DNA from: Microcaldota archaeon
GTDB lineage: Archaea > Micrarchaeota > Micrarchaeia > Micrarchaeales > CABMGC01
Reading direction: 5' to 3'
DNA: 48,382 bases
NCBI GenBank assembly: GCA_021852055.1
Contig: JAJZOD010000001.1
Location: 1 to 48,382, forward strand
Under the pieces are notes generated by a model that saw nothing but the letters and a program-made list of their open reading frames with translations, had not been told where the DNA came from and made no database searches. The position numbers and the translations under genes were made by a program. Of this stretch, positions 22,951-31,431 are shown in pieces. Each line of letters starts with the position of its first letter. The first letter of the stretch is position 1.

Positions 22951-24450
22951 GAAATTTTTGAAGACCCTTGAAACTAACTCATCCTTCAAGCCCATGCCCC
23001 TGAGGAGACTTATTACACTGTCGCGGCTTACACCTTCGCCCAGCAGTAGCTTGATGAATGTGATTATATCGATGTTGTTGCCTTGGTCGCCAAGCTTTGA
23101 GATAAATTTAAGCACCACATCGGAACCAATGCCGCTTTCTATGAGTTTGGAGCTCAGGCTCATTTTATCAAATGAATACTCCTTTTGTATGGTATTGTCC
23201 TCTATCTCGTCCTGGTTTAGTATTTTAGATATTGAGACAAGGTATGTATCAAGAGGCAGCTCGCCAACTATCTTGTCTATCATGAAGATGTTTGGGAACT
23301 GAACACCAGTGTTAAATGCCATGTCTACGGCTGCTTGACCGACACCTAACTTGCTTATCTCGCTGCGTATGAAATCGGAAAAGTTGAGCGAGCCCTGAAG
23401 ATAGTTCATGAATTTTTCAAATCGGATTCTTAACATGAACGTCGTGCCTGCATTTGAGAATATGGCCTCGTTTACGTCTGTAGGGTTCTGCGATGCGACT
23501 ATCAAGCCGAAGTGATACTTCCTGCCTTCCCTGATTATTGTGACTGCGTCGCTTCTCTCGTCGCTTGCAACTTTCCACGCCTCGTCCAGAACCACAAAGG
23601 TCTTTATGCCTGCAGATGCGGACCAGCCCTCCATGCGCATCTTTTCCTTGAGGGTCTGCAGTATGAACAGCGCTGCCATTGCCCTGAAACGCTCGTCCGG
23701 AAGGCTTGACAAATCGATGTCTATGAGCCCCGATGACGCCAGTTTGCCTATGTCTACTGTGCTCTTGTTTGCAAAATAGTCTTCGCCCTCTCTTGAGAAC
23801 TGCCTCAGCCGGTATATTGTATTCTCTAGTTCAGCAGGATATTCATAAGTGCCTTCCTGCAACTTCTCGTCAAGAAGCGAGGTTACATCTTTCAGTGTAG
23901 GAGGCTCCTTGTCAGGCGGAGGAGGAGAAGCAAGTATAAATCCTGCATTCACATAAGACTGCTCTATGGCCTCTTCAGTAAGTCTGCGCTGTTCTGGATA
24001 CTCGGCTATGTCGGTAAGTATATCAAGTGAATTCATTATCTGCTTTGTGCGGTCTATAGGCTTCATGCCTGACAAATCCATGAGATTCAGATAGTCCCCT
24101 TTTGAGAAGGATATAGTCTTGCCGCCGCTCTGCTTTACCCATGAAATGTATTCGCCTGCCCAGTCTATTATTATGGCGTTGGTGTTCCATACATAGCTTG
24201 CCCTTGTAAGAAAAGTTTTTACAAAGAAGCTCTTTCCGGCGCCTGTTATTCCAACTACTGACACATGTGGGTTTGTAAGCATGGAGAACGTCCAAGTGAA
24301 CGGCACCTTAAACACTTTTGTAGTGCCTATGAATATAGAATCTGTAGGATCGTTAAGCAAAAACTCGTGCGGCGGTTCTGGAGGCCTTGTGATGAACAGC
24401 CTTTTTGATATCTCATTGCTCATTGTAGTTTGAATGCGTACGAGTGTCAT
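22945..24450 (-). CDS. VirB4/HerA-type secretion ATPase
   Basis: A 501-residue FtsK-HerA-superfamily ATPase. IFIGTTKVFKVPFTW precedes Walker A GITGAGKS (67-74). Then come IIIDWAGEY (93-101), Walker B TFVVLDEAW (284-292) and the sensor-like VASQNPTDV (318-326). This layout is that of the C-terminal motor of VirB4/TraC and of archaeal CedB/TedB. The usual VirB4 N-terminal domain is missing here; similar domains appear on the two preceding genes. Residues about 430-501 are an extra helical domain repeated in the next gene. It should power assembly or transport by the VirB6-like proteins encoded upstream. Confidence 0.85.
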   Translation of the reverse strand: MTLVRIQTTMSNEISKRLFITRPPEPPHEFLLNDPTDSIFIGTTKVFKVPFTWTFSMLTNPHVSVVGITGAGKSFFVKTFLTRASYVWNTNAIIIDWAGEYISWVKQSGGKTISFSKGDYLNLMDLSGMKPIDRTKQIMNSLDILTDIAEYPEQRRLTEEAIEQSYVNAGFILASPPPPDKEPPTLKDVTSLLDEKLQEGTYEYPAELENTIYRLRQFSREGEDYFANKSTVDIGKLASSGLIDIDLSSLPDERFRAMAALFILQTLKEKMRMEGWSASAGIKTFVVLDEAWKVASDERSDAVTIIREGRKYHFGLIVASQNPTDVNEAIFSNAGTTFMLRIRFEKFMNYLQGSLNFSDFIRSEISKLGVGQAAVDMAFNTGVQFPNIFMIDKIVGELPLDTYLVSISKILNQDEIEDNTIQKEYSFDKMSLSSKLIESGIGSDVVLKFISKLGDQGNNIDIITFIKLLLGEGVSRDSVISLLRGMGLKDELVSRVFKNFV

Positions 24451-24500
24451 GATAATGCCACACTAAGCTATTTGGTATTGCAGTTTATATGCGTTGTGTT

Positions 24501-24575
24501 TGTGACATCCTCCAGCATGTAAACAGCGCTGGCTTCCTTTGCGTCATGAATTCCCCGCTCGCGTTTTTAATGAAA
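24501..24575. repeat. Solo IS200/IS605-like end (right-end type) inside the VirB-like locus
   Basis: TGACATCCTCC is followed by a hairpin CCAGC/GCTGG (24512-24516 and 24528-24532) around TGTAAACA, then GGCTTCCT, TG-GTCATGAA and CCCCGCTCGCG. The block from GTAAAC to GTCATG resembles that beside the tnpB remnant at 34984-35014. The phrase 'GACATCCTCC, hairpin, GGCTTCC' is familiar from IS605/TnpB element ends. It occupies the gap between the ATPase gene and the VirB4-N-like gene. Confidence 0.55.
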
Positions 24576-24576
24576 G

Positions 24577-25401
24577 TCAGGACTGTGAGTCGAAAAGCTT
24601 CTGCATCAGTGCGCCTTCATACAGCACATAGTTCAGCTTGAACAGCGTATGTATCTCTCTGCCTGTGACCCGTGTGACACCTAAGTCAAGAGAACTGAAA
24701 AGCGTTTCTAGCCTTTCAAGCTGGTTTCTGAGTGCGTCTGCAGCTGCCTTATCGCTTACCCCGACTGCTGTTGTCTCCACGTACATTATGCTGTTGAGAG
24801 GCAGCTCACCTGTTGATATCCTGTCTATGCGTGCCTGAAGTATGTTCATCTTCCTTTGGATTGCCTGCATTGTCATCGAATTTGGAGCTTCCCTCTCCGA
24901 CTCCTTTGACATCTGGAACTCGAGGAAGCCGCGCCTGCCTTCAAGGTCTTCCCTATACTTCTGTATGTCCTTTGGATTTGAGATTATATTAAATTTGAAT
25001 GGAAAATCTGCATTGATTATTATGCGCTCCCATTTTTCAGGGGCGCCTGCAAGGGCCTGTTCGTCCTCGCCCATTATCGCCTCTTCGCGGAATACGTATT
25101 TGTATATGTTTGCCGTAAGATAGCCGGTGGCGTAGTACAAACCATTTACGTACTTCACAATCCTGTCCTGCTCTTTAGGGGCCATATTGCCCTTTGCAAG
25201 AGTTATGCTGATGCCAAGCAGTTTTGTAATTACAGGGAATATAAGAAAATCTGCGTAGTTCAGCACGAGTATTATGCCGACAGTAGCAAGCGATAGTATA
25301 ACCATTAAAAACCCGAATACGCCGAAGTTTGAAAGGCCTATGAGAAGCAAAAATACGGCGAGTATTGAGAAACCCAAGTACACTATAGATTCTTCATCCA
25401 T
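24577..25401 (-). CDS. Membrane protein with VirB4 N-terminal-like domain (1)
   Basis: Residues 5-65 hold two or three close hydrophobic helices (LGFSILAVFLLLIGLSNFG and GFLMVILSLATVGIILVLN). From about 75 the protein is soluble, with an alpha/beta segment IIINADFPFKFNIISNP, a helical stretch KMNILQARIDRISTGELPLN, SIMYVETTAVG, and LRNQLERLETLFSSLDLGVT. This order (strand, paired helices, 'x-Y-V-x-x-x-A', helix, 'L-G-V-x-x-x-x-L') resembles the N-terminal domain of VirB4/TraC, preceded by VirB3-like helices. The ATG at 25401 has GGTG upstream. It lies just before the ATPase gene and probably forms a bipartite VirB4 with it. Confidence 0.6.
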   Translation of the reverse strand: MDEESIVYLGFSILAVFLLLIGLSNFGVFGFLMVILSLATVGIILVLNYADFLIFPVITKLLGISITLAKGNMAPKEQDRIVKYVNGLYYATGYLTANIYKYVFREEAIMGEDEQALAGAPEKWERIIINADFPFKFNIISNPKDIQKYREDLEGRRGFLEFQMSKESEREAPNSMTMQAIQRKMNILQARIDRISTGELPLNSIMYVETTAVGVSDKAAADALRNQLERLETLFSSLDLGVTRVTGREIHTLFKLNYVLYEGALMQKLFDSQS

Positions 25402-25413
25402 AACAAAGCACCC

Positions 25414-26268
25414 TCATATGCCCTCTTCTACTGTCTTTTGGTGAATAAGCTCATTTACAGTTTCAACAGGTATCATGCGATCCGGCTCAATGAAATTAAG
25501 TATCTCTTCGCCATCGGCAACATAGGCGCTTATGCCCAGTATTGCACTTATTCCTGAGGCGACTTCCTCTGCATGCTGATATGCTATGCTTGATGCCTCT
25601 TCCTCATTGCCACCGTTTGCGCTGACCATTGCATAGGTTATGAGCGCCTCTGATTTAGATGCGCTTATGTTGTTAAGCAGATTATGCCACATTGTAACCT
25701 CTCCCTTGGCCCTGTCTGTTATCTGTGTGCCTGAACCTGCCTGCTGCAACACAGATCTGAGCTTTGATTCGGACTCGTCAAGCTTGTTCCTTATTTTTGC
25801 TATGTATTTGTCTTTGTTGACGATATAAAGCTGTGATGATATTTTGATGGTGCTCTTTGAAACGGTGAGGATCCTGCTGAATAGCCTTGCTATGTCCAAG
25901 CGCTCCTGATCAGACATCTCAGTCCCTGACTTGTATATTGGTATTGTTATAAATGACGAGGCATAAGTCCCATTTTCATCGCTTGTTATTATTGAGGTGC
26001 CTGAAGGCGAAAGGAGATATGGTTCAGCAGAACTGATGGCGATGTTTTTGTTTTTCATCCTCATTGCAGGTATGTACAGGTACATATAATATTTTGTAGA
26101 GAATGCAACTACTGCAAGTATAAGCGCCAACACCCCGAGCAGGAATGCTAAAAGCGAGTTTCCTACAGTATAAGTCAGCACTGCGCACACCATTGATGCT
26201 CCTGCAAATACTATAAACAGAAGCATCTGGGATTTAAGCGCCAACAAAACACCGATTATGAAATACAA
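25414..26268 (-). CDS. Membrane protein with VirB4 N-terminal-like domain (2)
   Basis: It has two helices (MLLFIVFAGASMVCAVLTYT and LLAFLLGVLALILAVVAF), then a soluble domain of about 210 residues. SSFITIPIYKSGTEMSDQER is followed by LFSRILTVSKSTIKISSQLY, a helical hairpin and LITYAMVSANGGNEEEASSI. It ends like VirB4 N-domains, with a small-residue helix and 'GEEILNFIEP'. It is a second, diverged partner of the gene at 24577-25401. The frame opens with TTG at 26268. A strong TATA at 26269-26281 makes a start at the TTG 26244 (after GGTG) or the ATG 26226 more likely. Confidence 0.55.
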   Translation of the reverse strand: MYFIIGVLLALKSQMLLFIVFAGASMVCAVLTYTVGNSLLAFLLGVLALILAVVAFSTKYYMYLYIPAMRMKNKNIAISSAEPYLLSPSGTSIITSDENGTYASSFITIPIYKSGTEMSDQERLDIARLFSRILTVSKSTIKISSQLYIVNKDKYIAKIRNKLDESESKLRSVLQQAGSGTQITDRAKGEVTMWHNLLNNISASKSEALITYAMVSANGGNEEEASSIAYQHAEEVASGISAILGISAYVADGEEILNFIEPDRMIPVETVNELIHQKTVEEGI

Positions 26269-26281
26269 GTATATATATTTA
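26269..26281 (-). promoter_or_regulatory. Internal promoter of the VirB-like locus
   Basis: On the minus strand this reads as TAAATATATATAC, a strong TATA box between the last VirB6-like gene and the first VirB4-N-like gene. Transcription would start near 26248. It would let the ATPase half be expressed independently of the six channel-like genes. Confidence 0.5.
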
Positions 26282-26317
26282 GACTTTTTTTACAGTTGCC
26301 ATGCCCTTTTATGGTAT

Positions 26318-27571
26318 TCATATTATCTTGAATTTGCCGGACATGCTTGTCATGTTACCCAGGAACTGGGCAATCTGTACTATCATTGCATAAGTAATTG
26401 CGAATATAAGGACAGGATAGAACAGCACCGACATCCAGTATGAGCCAAGCCCCTGCCTTAGAAGGTTAAGCTCCTGTGGCAGCGGAGACTGAGGGCTAAC
26501 AGCATTGAGCTGTGCTCCAGGGCCGTTGCCGTAAGATGCAAGAGCAGACGTTACCCCAAGCAGCTGCTGCGTCATTGATTGGTTTGTGAAGTAGTATGCG
26601 ACAGAGAACAATGTCGGCATTATTATGTATGTGCCTATTGCTATGGCTATCATCATGCCGCCTAGGCCGCGGAGCGGCAGAATTGAACGAAGTATAATTC
26701 CGGGTATCAGAAACACAGGTATAGCTGCATACATAAATATCATTATCATGTAAAACTCGCCGTATAGCAGTGCTATGGCATCGCTCTGCAGGCTTATGTA
26801 CGCCATTGCAGGTATGTAGAAGAATACGGTTATTGCAGGCTCGAGGTAATCTGCAATGTCATCGCTGCACCACTGTGTGCCGCTGACACTACCGATTTGC
26901 GCAGCTCCGGAGTATATCGGAAGTGAAGACGAGGCACCACTGGCGGCTGACTGCGATGCTATGCCTGAAGCTGCAATATTCGGAAGTTCAGGAGTTGGTG
27001 GCGCACCTATCTGTGCCGCACCTGTGCTTGCACCGCCGCTATTGAACCCGGTGCACACGGCAATGTGCGTAGTCATTAGCTGCTTATCAGCTACGGCTAT
27101 GTTGAACAGCTCCGTGAGCATGTTCTGCGTGCTGTTTATTGTATTGCTTACGTAATTCAGAGAGCTGACATAAGGGTTTGTGCCGATTATCAGAGAAGGA
27201 ATAAGGCCGACCATCACAGCAGTAAGGAATAGGAATCCTGCCACTATTATTGTAGTCGCTATTGCCTCGTAATACTCGCCTATTGCAAAATTGCGTATCT
27301 TGCCATTGTTCAGTATCTGAGCTGCGATGAACAGTATTGTTGCTAATGTGAATGAGAAGAGTATCGCAATTACAGCTATCGGTTCCCATGTACTCCACTG
27401 GCTTGCTATGGCCTGGTCTGCCTGAGTGCAGTACCACGGCGCAGCACCTTGGATTATGCCGGGATTTGCGCCGCCTACACAGTAGCTGTTGGTGCTGCTC
27501 GCAGACAGCATTCCGGAAGCTGCAACAAGCAGAAGGAATGCAGCGAGAGCAATAAACCTTTTTCTTAACAT
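26318..27571 (-). CDS. VirB6/TrbL-like polytopic membrane protein (6 of 6)
   Basis: A 417-residue protein with an N-terminal signal sequence (1-26). A helix pair flanks FAIGEYYEAIAT (about 64-128). A Cys-containing, Ala/Gly/Ser-rich extracellular loop of about 110 residues follows, then four helices. The shared family motif is PGIILRS (290-296) with RGLGG (301-305) and a Pro at 319, ending the 'IAIAIGTYIIMP' helix. The plan matches VirB6/TrbL/CedA-type inner-membrane channel proteins, although the sequence link is inferred. GGTG precedes the ATG. It is the last of six consecutive paralogues. Confidence 0.7.
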   Translation of the reverse strand: MLRKRFIALAAFLLLVAASGMLSASSTNSYCVGGANPGIIQGAAPWYCTQADQAIASQWSTWEPIAVIAILFSFTLATILFIAAQILNNGKIRNFAIGEYYEAIATTIIVAGFLFLTAVMVGLIPSLIIGTNPYVSSLNYVSNTINSTQNMLTELFNIAVADKQLMTTHIAVCTGFNSGGASTGAAQIGAPPTPELPNIAASGIASQSAASGASSSLPIYSGAAQIGSVSGTQWCSDDIADYLEPAITVFFYIPAMAYISLQSDAIALLYGEFYMIMIFMYAAIPVFLIPGIILRSILPLRGLGGMMIAIAIGTYIIMPTLFSVAYYFTNQSMTQQLLGVTSALASYGNGPGAQLNAVSPQSPLPQELNLLRQGLGSYWMSVLFYPVLIFAITYAMIVQIAQFLGNMTSMSGKFKII

Positions 27572-27581
27572 TGCTGCACCA

Positions 27582-28721
27582 CTATATCACATTTGTCAGA
27601 AGCGAGATGAAGCTCATCCGCTCCCCTATCGCTGAAGAGAAATCGGATATGAACGCATCCAGTATCATAAAATTGAGTATGTTTATGAAAGTTACGCCTA
27701 TAACTATTATGCCTATGTATACAAACAGCTGCTCTGTAAGAATTGTAGTGCCTAAGGTGTTGTTTGTCAGATAGCCCAGCAGGAAAGTCATGTCTGTAAT
27801 TACAGGGGACACCGCAGGGATTGCAAGGGCGCCATATGTAGCAGCAGGCGATACATGTTCAAGCGCATGGTCGAGAAAGCCGTAGTTCAGCCCGATAAGC
27901 ACTGGGTATATGAAGCCGATCCCAAGCCCGAATGCTATCATAGCCCCTCCGAAAGTCCTTGTAACCCCGAAAGCGCGCGCTATGAGCCCTATTGCCATGA
28001 AGAAAGCGAAAAGATATGGAGATGCTCCAAGGAGTATCAGCTGCAGCTGGTTTATCAGTTCAAACGTATACATGGCCGGTATTATGAAATTCTCGAACGT
28101 ATTCGCCTTTGCAAGAGGCGACAGTTCTACAGGCCCAAGATCTGCAGTTATTATAAGGCCTGCAGAGCCAAAGGGATTTATCTGCTGGCCGTAGGTTGAG
28201 CCGCTGAATGCAGCGGTGCCCGGAGTAAGTGGTAAACCTGCTATCAGGATGTTTGGCGCTATGGCGAATGTTACCAAAGTGTAGTAGATATAAAGATTAA
28301 ATGAATCGACATGCCCGTTGAACTGGTACATGTTGCACATGGCAAGCGAGTAGATGTTTTCAACAGGCATGGCACCTGACGCAGACGTGCACTGCGAGGA
28401 GATAAGCCCGGCGCTGTTGAATATGTTGACAGGGTTTTCTGTGCAGAGCGCAGTTGCTATGCTTCCGAATATTGCTATCAGGACTATAGAAAGAAGAAGC
28501 TCGTATATCTTCACTTTTACCCAGGGCCTTATCGAACTTATGCTGCCTATCAGCGGTGCAAGTGCGTATATCACGGAGAGTATGCTTATTATTGCAAGGA
28601 CAGCAAGGATTACAATAGGGAACCATGCAGTGTACGGAGCCGTAAGGAAGGAGCTTATGCTGCTTACGCAGCTGCTTATGATGAGCATGAAGCCTGTATA
28701 CAAAAGTGTTATGTCCATCAT
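27582..28721 (-). CDS. VirB6/TrbL-like polytopic membrane protein (5 of 6)
   Basis: A 379-residue protein with about seven helices and no cleavable signal. The early pair surrounds WVKVKIYELLLSIVLI (about 67-82). A loop with Cys93, Cys111 and Cys129 follows. The family motif is GLIARAFGVTRTFGG (245-259), then MIAFGLGIGFIYP with the conserved Pro at 273. Its start overlaps the preceding gene's stop by four bases (ATGA), indicating translational coupling with the neighbouring paralogue. It is separated from the next paralogue by 10 bp. Confidence 0.7.
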   Translation of the reverse strand: MMDITLLYTGFMLIISSCVSSISSFLTAPYTAWFPIVILAVLAIISILSVIYALAPLIGSISSIRPWVKVKIYELLLSIVLIAIFGSIATALCTENPVNIFNSAGLISSQCTSASGAMPVENIYSLAMCNMYQFNGHVDSFNLYIYYTLVTFAIAPNILIAGLPLTPGTAAFSGSTYGQQINPFGSAGLIITADLGPVELSPLAKANTFENFIIPAMYTFELINQLQLILLGASPYLFAFFMAIGLIARAFGVTRTFGGAMIAFGLGIGFIYPVLIGLNYGFLDHALEHVSPAATYGALAIPAVSPVITDMTFLLGYLTNNTLGTTILTEQLFVYIGIIVIGVTFINILNFMILDAFISDFSSAIGERMSFISLLTNVI

Positions 28722-29857
28722 AGTACAGCCTGCATTATCCTGCCTGCATTGAGCGAAGGCGCGCCAAGCACCCTTGCCAGCACTGAAACAAGATCAAATG
28801 ATATCAGAAATGCTATAAACACGCCTATTAAAAGCATTACAAAATAGGATACCTCTAGCGCGTATAGAGATGAATTTGATTCTAGAGGGCTGAATATCTG
28901 CGAGATTCCGGTATCAGACTGGTATATTGGCAGTATAGTACTCTGGAAGTATGAGATTATATCTGTATTCTGCTGTATACTTGGCAGCGAAGAGGCTGCA
29001 CCGGTATTTATTGAGGAGAGAGCTGATGGCGCGGCTTCTATGGGATACAACAGTGCAGGGAAAACTATATAGAAGGATATAAACAGCGCTAGGAATGTGC
29101 CTCCTGCAGCTCTTGTCCATGGCAGCGCACGGAAGAGTATACCGAGGTAAAGGAATACAGGAAACAGGAAGTAGATGGCAAAGAACAAAAATATCAAGGT
29201 TATGCTTATTGCAAGCATTAGTATGGATGCTGACTTCTCAAGGCCTATTATGTTGCTTATAAAGCCGATGCCCTGCAGCGGCGATATCATAAAGCTTGGG
29301 ATCACAGAGGCGATAGTGCCGCTTATGAACACATGTATCTCTGTACCGGACAAGAATGTGTATACCATGTTAAGCAGCGTAAAAGACACAAACGCCTTTC
29401 CTGCAGGTATTATCTGATTATTGAATATGTTTGTGCATAAACTTGTGTACAGCGACTGCATGCCTATTGGACCCTGCACCTGCGCGCTTGACGTAGATGT
29501 TGCAACGCCGGTGAAGAAGTTTGTTACTCCATTAAGGGAGGCCATGCCCGACCATATAAGCATTATAAGCAGTATGTTGAATACTGACTCCATGTACTCC
29601 GACTTGACAAATGTTACCAGTTTGCTTATGCCGAATCCTGCGCCTATGCCGTACAGAAGGGCAAGGACAAGCAGTACAGCAAACACTATCAGAAGCGATA
29701 CAGACAGAAGGCTGTAAAATGTTGTAGCACTGTATATCGAACTGCTGACTACACTGTTGGTGTTCCCGAATATGTCATTGCAGTAGGCTGCGCCTGCAGC
29801 GCTTGCGCTTGCTATAGAGACAAGAAGCAGAGCCAATACAATAAATCTTGCTTTCAT
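28718..29857 (-). CDS. VirB6/TrbL-like polytopic membrane protein (4 of 6)
   Basis: A 379-residue protein with signal sequence 1-22 (FIVLALLLVSIASASAA). The early helix pair surrounds FVKSEYMESVFNILL (about 83-97). A central loop contains Cys141, and a further hydrophobic segment lies near 180-205. The family motif is LGILFRALPWTRAAGG (238-253), followed by a helix that ends at Pro267. A loop of about 60 residues and a final helix near 335-360 close the protein. It overlaps the next paralogue by four bases and follows the previous one after 7 bp. Confidence 0.7.
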   Translation of the reverse strand: MKARFIVLALLLVSIASASAAGAAYCNDIFGNTNSVVSSSIYSATTFYSLLSVSLLIVFAVLLVLALLYGIGAGFGISKLVTFVKSEYMESVFNILLIMLIWSGMASLNGVTNFFTGVATSTSSAQVQGPIGMQSLYTSLCTNIFNNQIIPAGKAFVSFTLLNMVYTFLSGTEIHVFISGTIASVIPSFMISPLQGIGFISNIIGLEKSASILMLAISITLIFLFFAIYFLFPVFLYLGILFRALPWTRAAGGTFLALFISFYIVFPALLYPIEAAPSALSSINTGAASSLPSIQQNTDIISYFQSTILPIYQSDTGISQIFSPLESNSSLYALEVSYFVMLLIGVFIAFLISFDLVSVLARVLGAPSLNAGRIMQAVL

Positions 29858-29864
29858 AAAGACA

Positions 29865-31430
29865 CTACACCAGACGCTCTATGCCGAACAACCTCGTATC
29901 TCCGCCGAGAAGCGAGGATATGCTAAATAGTGCGGCAAGGACTAAAAGCGCATTAATCAGAGGGAATATCAGCCCTATGATGGACATAAGGCCATACAGG
30001 TTGTATAAGGAGAATGTAGTATTTATTGCATTGTAGCTGTTGCAGGTAAAACCAAGGTGCAGAAGCTGCGATGAGACTGAAGGCCCGCTTGTAGCTGTTT
30101 GCCCGGTGTTGGTAAATAGGTTAAGAGCGCCGTTTAGAAGCCCCAGAAGAGGAGTGCCGTATGCGCCTATGACCTGAAGTTCTCCTGTTATAAGGTTGCC
30201 TCCTGCAGGCCAGCAGCCATCATGATAGATTATGTAATCTGCGCGCGGGAATACAAAGAAATTCAATTTTTCATCGTAGTTTATAGTGTATGAAGATGGC
30301 TGTGATACAAGGGATGCGAGAGCAGATGAAAGGCTTGCCGGAGGCGGTTGCGAGCCTATGAGCTGCAATGTTGGAAGAGAGGTTGCGCCTATGGGCTGGC
30401 TTCCTACAGTGTTAAGCGAGTTGTACTGCATCAGGAATATTGCAGGATACACAAGTAGGCCAACAACAGCTATAGCTATCAGCAGGCCGCCGACCTTGCG
30501 CGTAAGGAATGAGGCGCGCAGTATTATTCCAGCAGCGAGTATGTACGGCCATGAATGCAGAAGCACTATTATTATCATCAGTTGCAATATAAACAAATAG
30601 AACATCAGCGTCGACTGCTGCGTAAGCAGGTTTGCCGAATCGAGGAGTATGTCGTATCCGGCAAATGGCTGGAAGGTATACTTTACTTCTAAAGCACCAT
30701 AGCCTGCCGGCGTGCTGCCGGATACTGAACCGGCCAGATTGCCCAGTAGACCGGTGCCGCCCGTTGCAACGCTGAGGCCAACACATGTAAGCGCAGGCCA
30801 GCACATGGAGTCTGTTGAGTTGAAGGTAGAGAGGAAACTCATATAGCCGCGGTAGATATAGTAGCCGTTCAGGTTTGTGGCTGTCTGGTTTGTAAGGTTT
30901 GCCAGTACAAGATATGTAGAGGCAAGGCCGTAATCAAGGTTGGCAGTTGCCTGCTGCTGGTTCGGATTATTGCCGCCATTGCCTGCGCTTGGTATGAGAT
31001 TGGTGCATATCTGATTAGTTGGGGTCTGCTGTAGTCCATTTATAAAGTTAAGATTCGCACCATTCAGGGTAGTGCAAAGATTATTGGCATTGGAACGCGA
31101 CATTAGGAGTGACGGATAAAAGCCGCTTCCGAATAATTCGAACACAGCTATAAGAATTACAACGACCAAAGCTGTGCCTATGGCATTTTCAAATTCTGAT
31201 AACGCAGCCGACTTTATTGTGCGGTTGTTAAGTAGCGTACCTATTATATAGTACACCATCACTATACCTACACTTGCGATTATGGCGAGAACAACTATTG
31301 GCAGCCATTCAGTAAATGCCGATATGCTTGTTGTTATGCTCGGAGGCGTTGTCGCAGCGTATGCAGTGAACGAAGTAAGCACAGTAGCAAAGACGATTGA
31401 AAGCATTAATTTTGACAACTTAATATGCAT
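29865..31430 (-). CDS. VirB6/TrbL-like polytopic membrane protein (3 of 6), largest
   Basis: The largest paralogue at 521 residues. A signal sequence (1-26) is followed by the early helix pair around ALSEFENAIGTALVV (about 76-90). A 150-residue extracellular loop rich in Asn, Thr and Gly with four Cys (119, 142, 210, 216) comes next. The family motif is GIILRASFLTRKVGG (301-315), then LLIAIAVVGLLVYP. A further 130-residue loop with Cys precedes the final hydrophobic segments. Size variation between the paralogues lies almost entirely in the extracytoplasmic loops. Confidence 0.7.
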   Translation of the reverse strand: MHIKLSKLMLSIVFATVLTSFTAYAATTPPSITTSISAFTEWLPIVVLAIIASVGIVMVYYIIGTLLNNRTIKSAALSEFENAIGTALVVVILIAVFELFGSGFYPSLLMSRSNANNLCTTLNGANLNFINGLQQTPTNQICTNLIPSAGNGGNNPNQQQATANLDYGLASTYLVLANLTNQTATNLNGYYIYRGYMSFLSTFNSTDSMCWPALTCVGLSVATGGTGLLGNLAGSVSGSTPAGYGALEVKYTFQPFAGYDILLDSANLLTQQSTLMFYLFILQLMIIIVLLHSWPYILAAGIILRASFLTRKVGGLLIAIAVVGLLVYPAIFLMQYNSLNTVGSQPIGATSLPTLQLIGSQPPPASLSSALASLVSQPSSYTINYDEKLNFFVFPRADYIIYHDGCWPAGGNLITGELQVIGAYGTPLLGLLNGALNLFTNTGQTATSGPSVSSQLLHLGFTCNSYNAINTTFSLYNLYGLMSIIGLIFPLINALLVLAALFSISSLLGGDTRLFGIERLV

Positions 31431-31431
31431 C

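Noticed and set aside
22945-24450. HerA helicase of the HerA-NurA repair pair
   Set aside because: No NurA, Mre11 or Rad50 gene is nearby; the neighbours are polytopic membrane proteins and VirB4-N-like domains.
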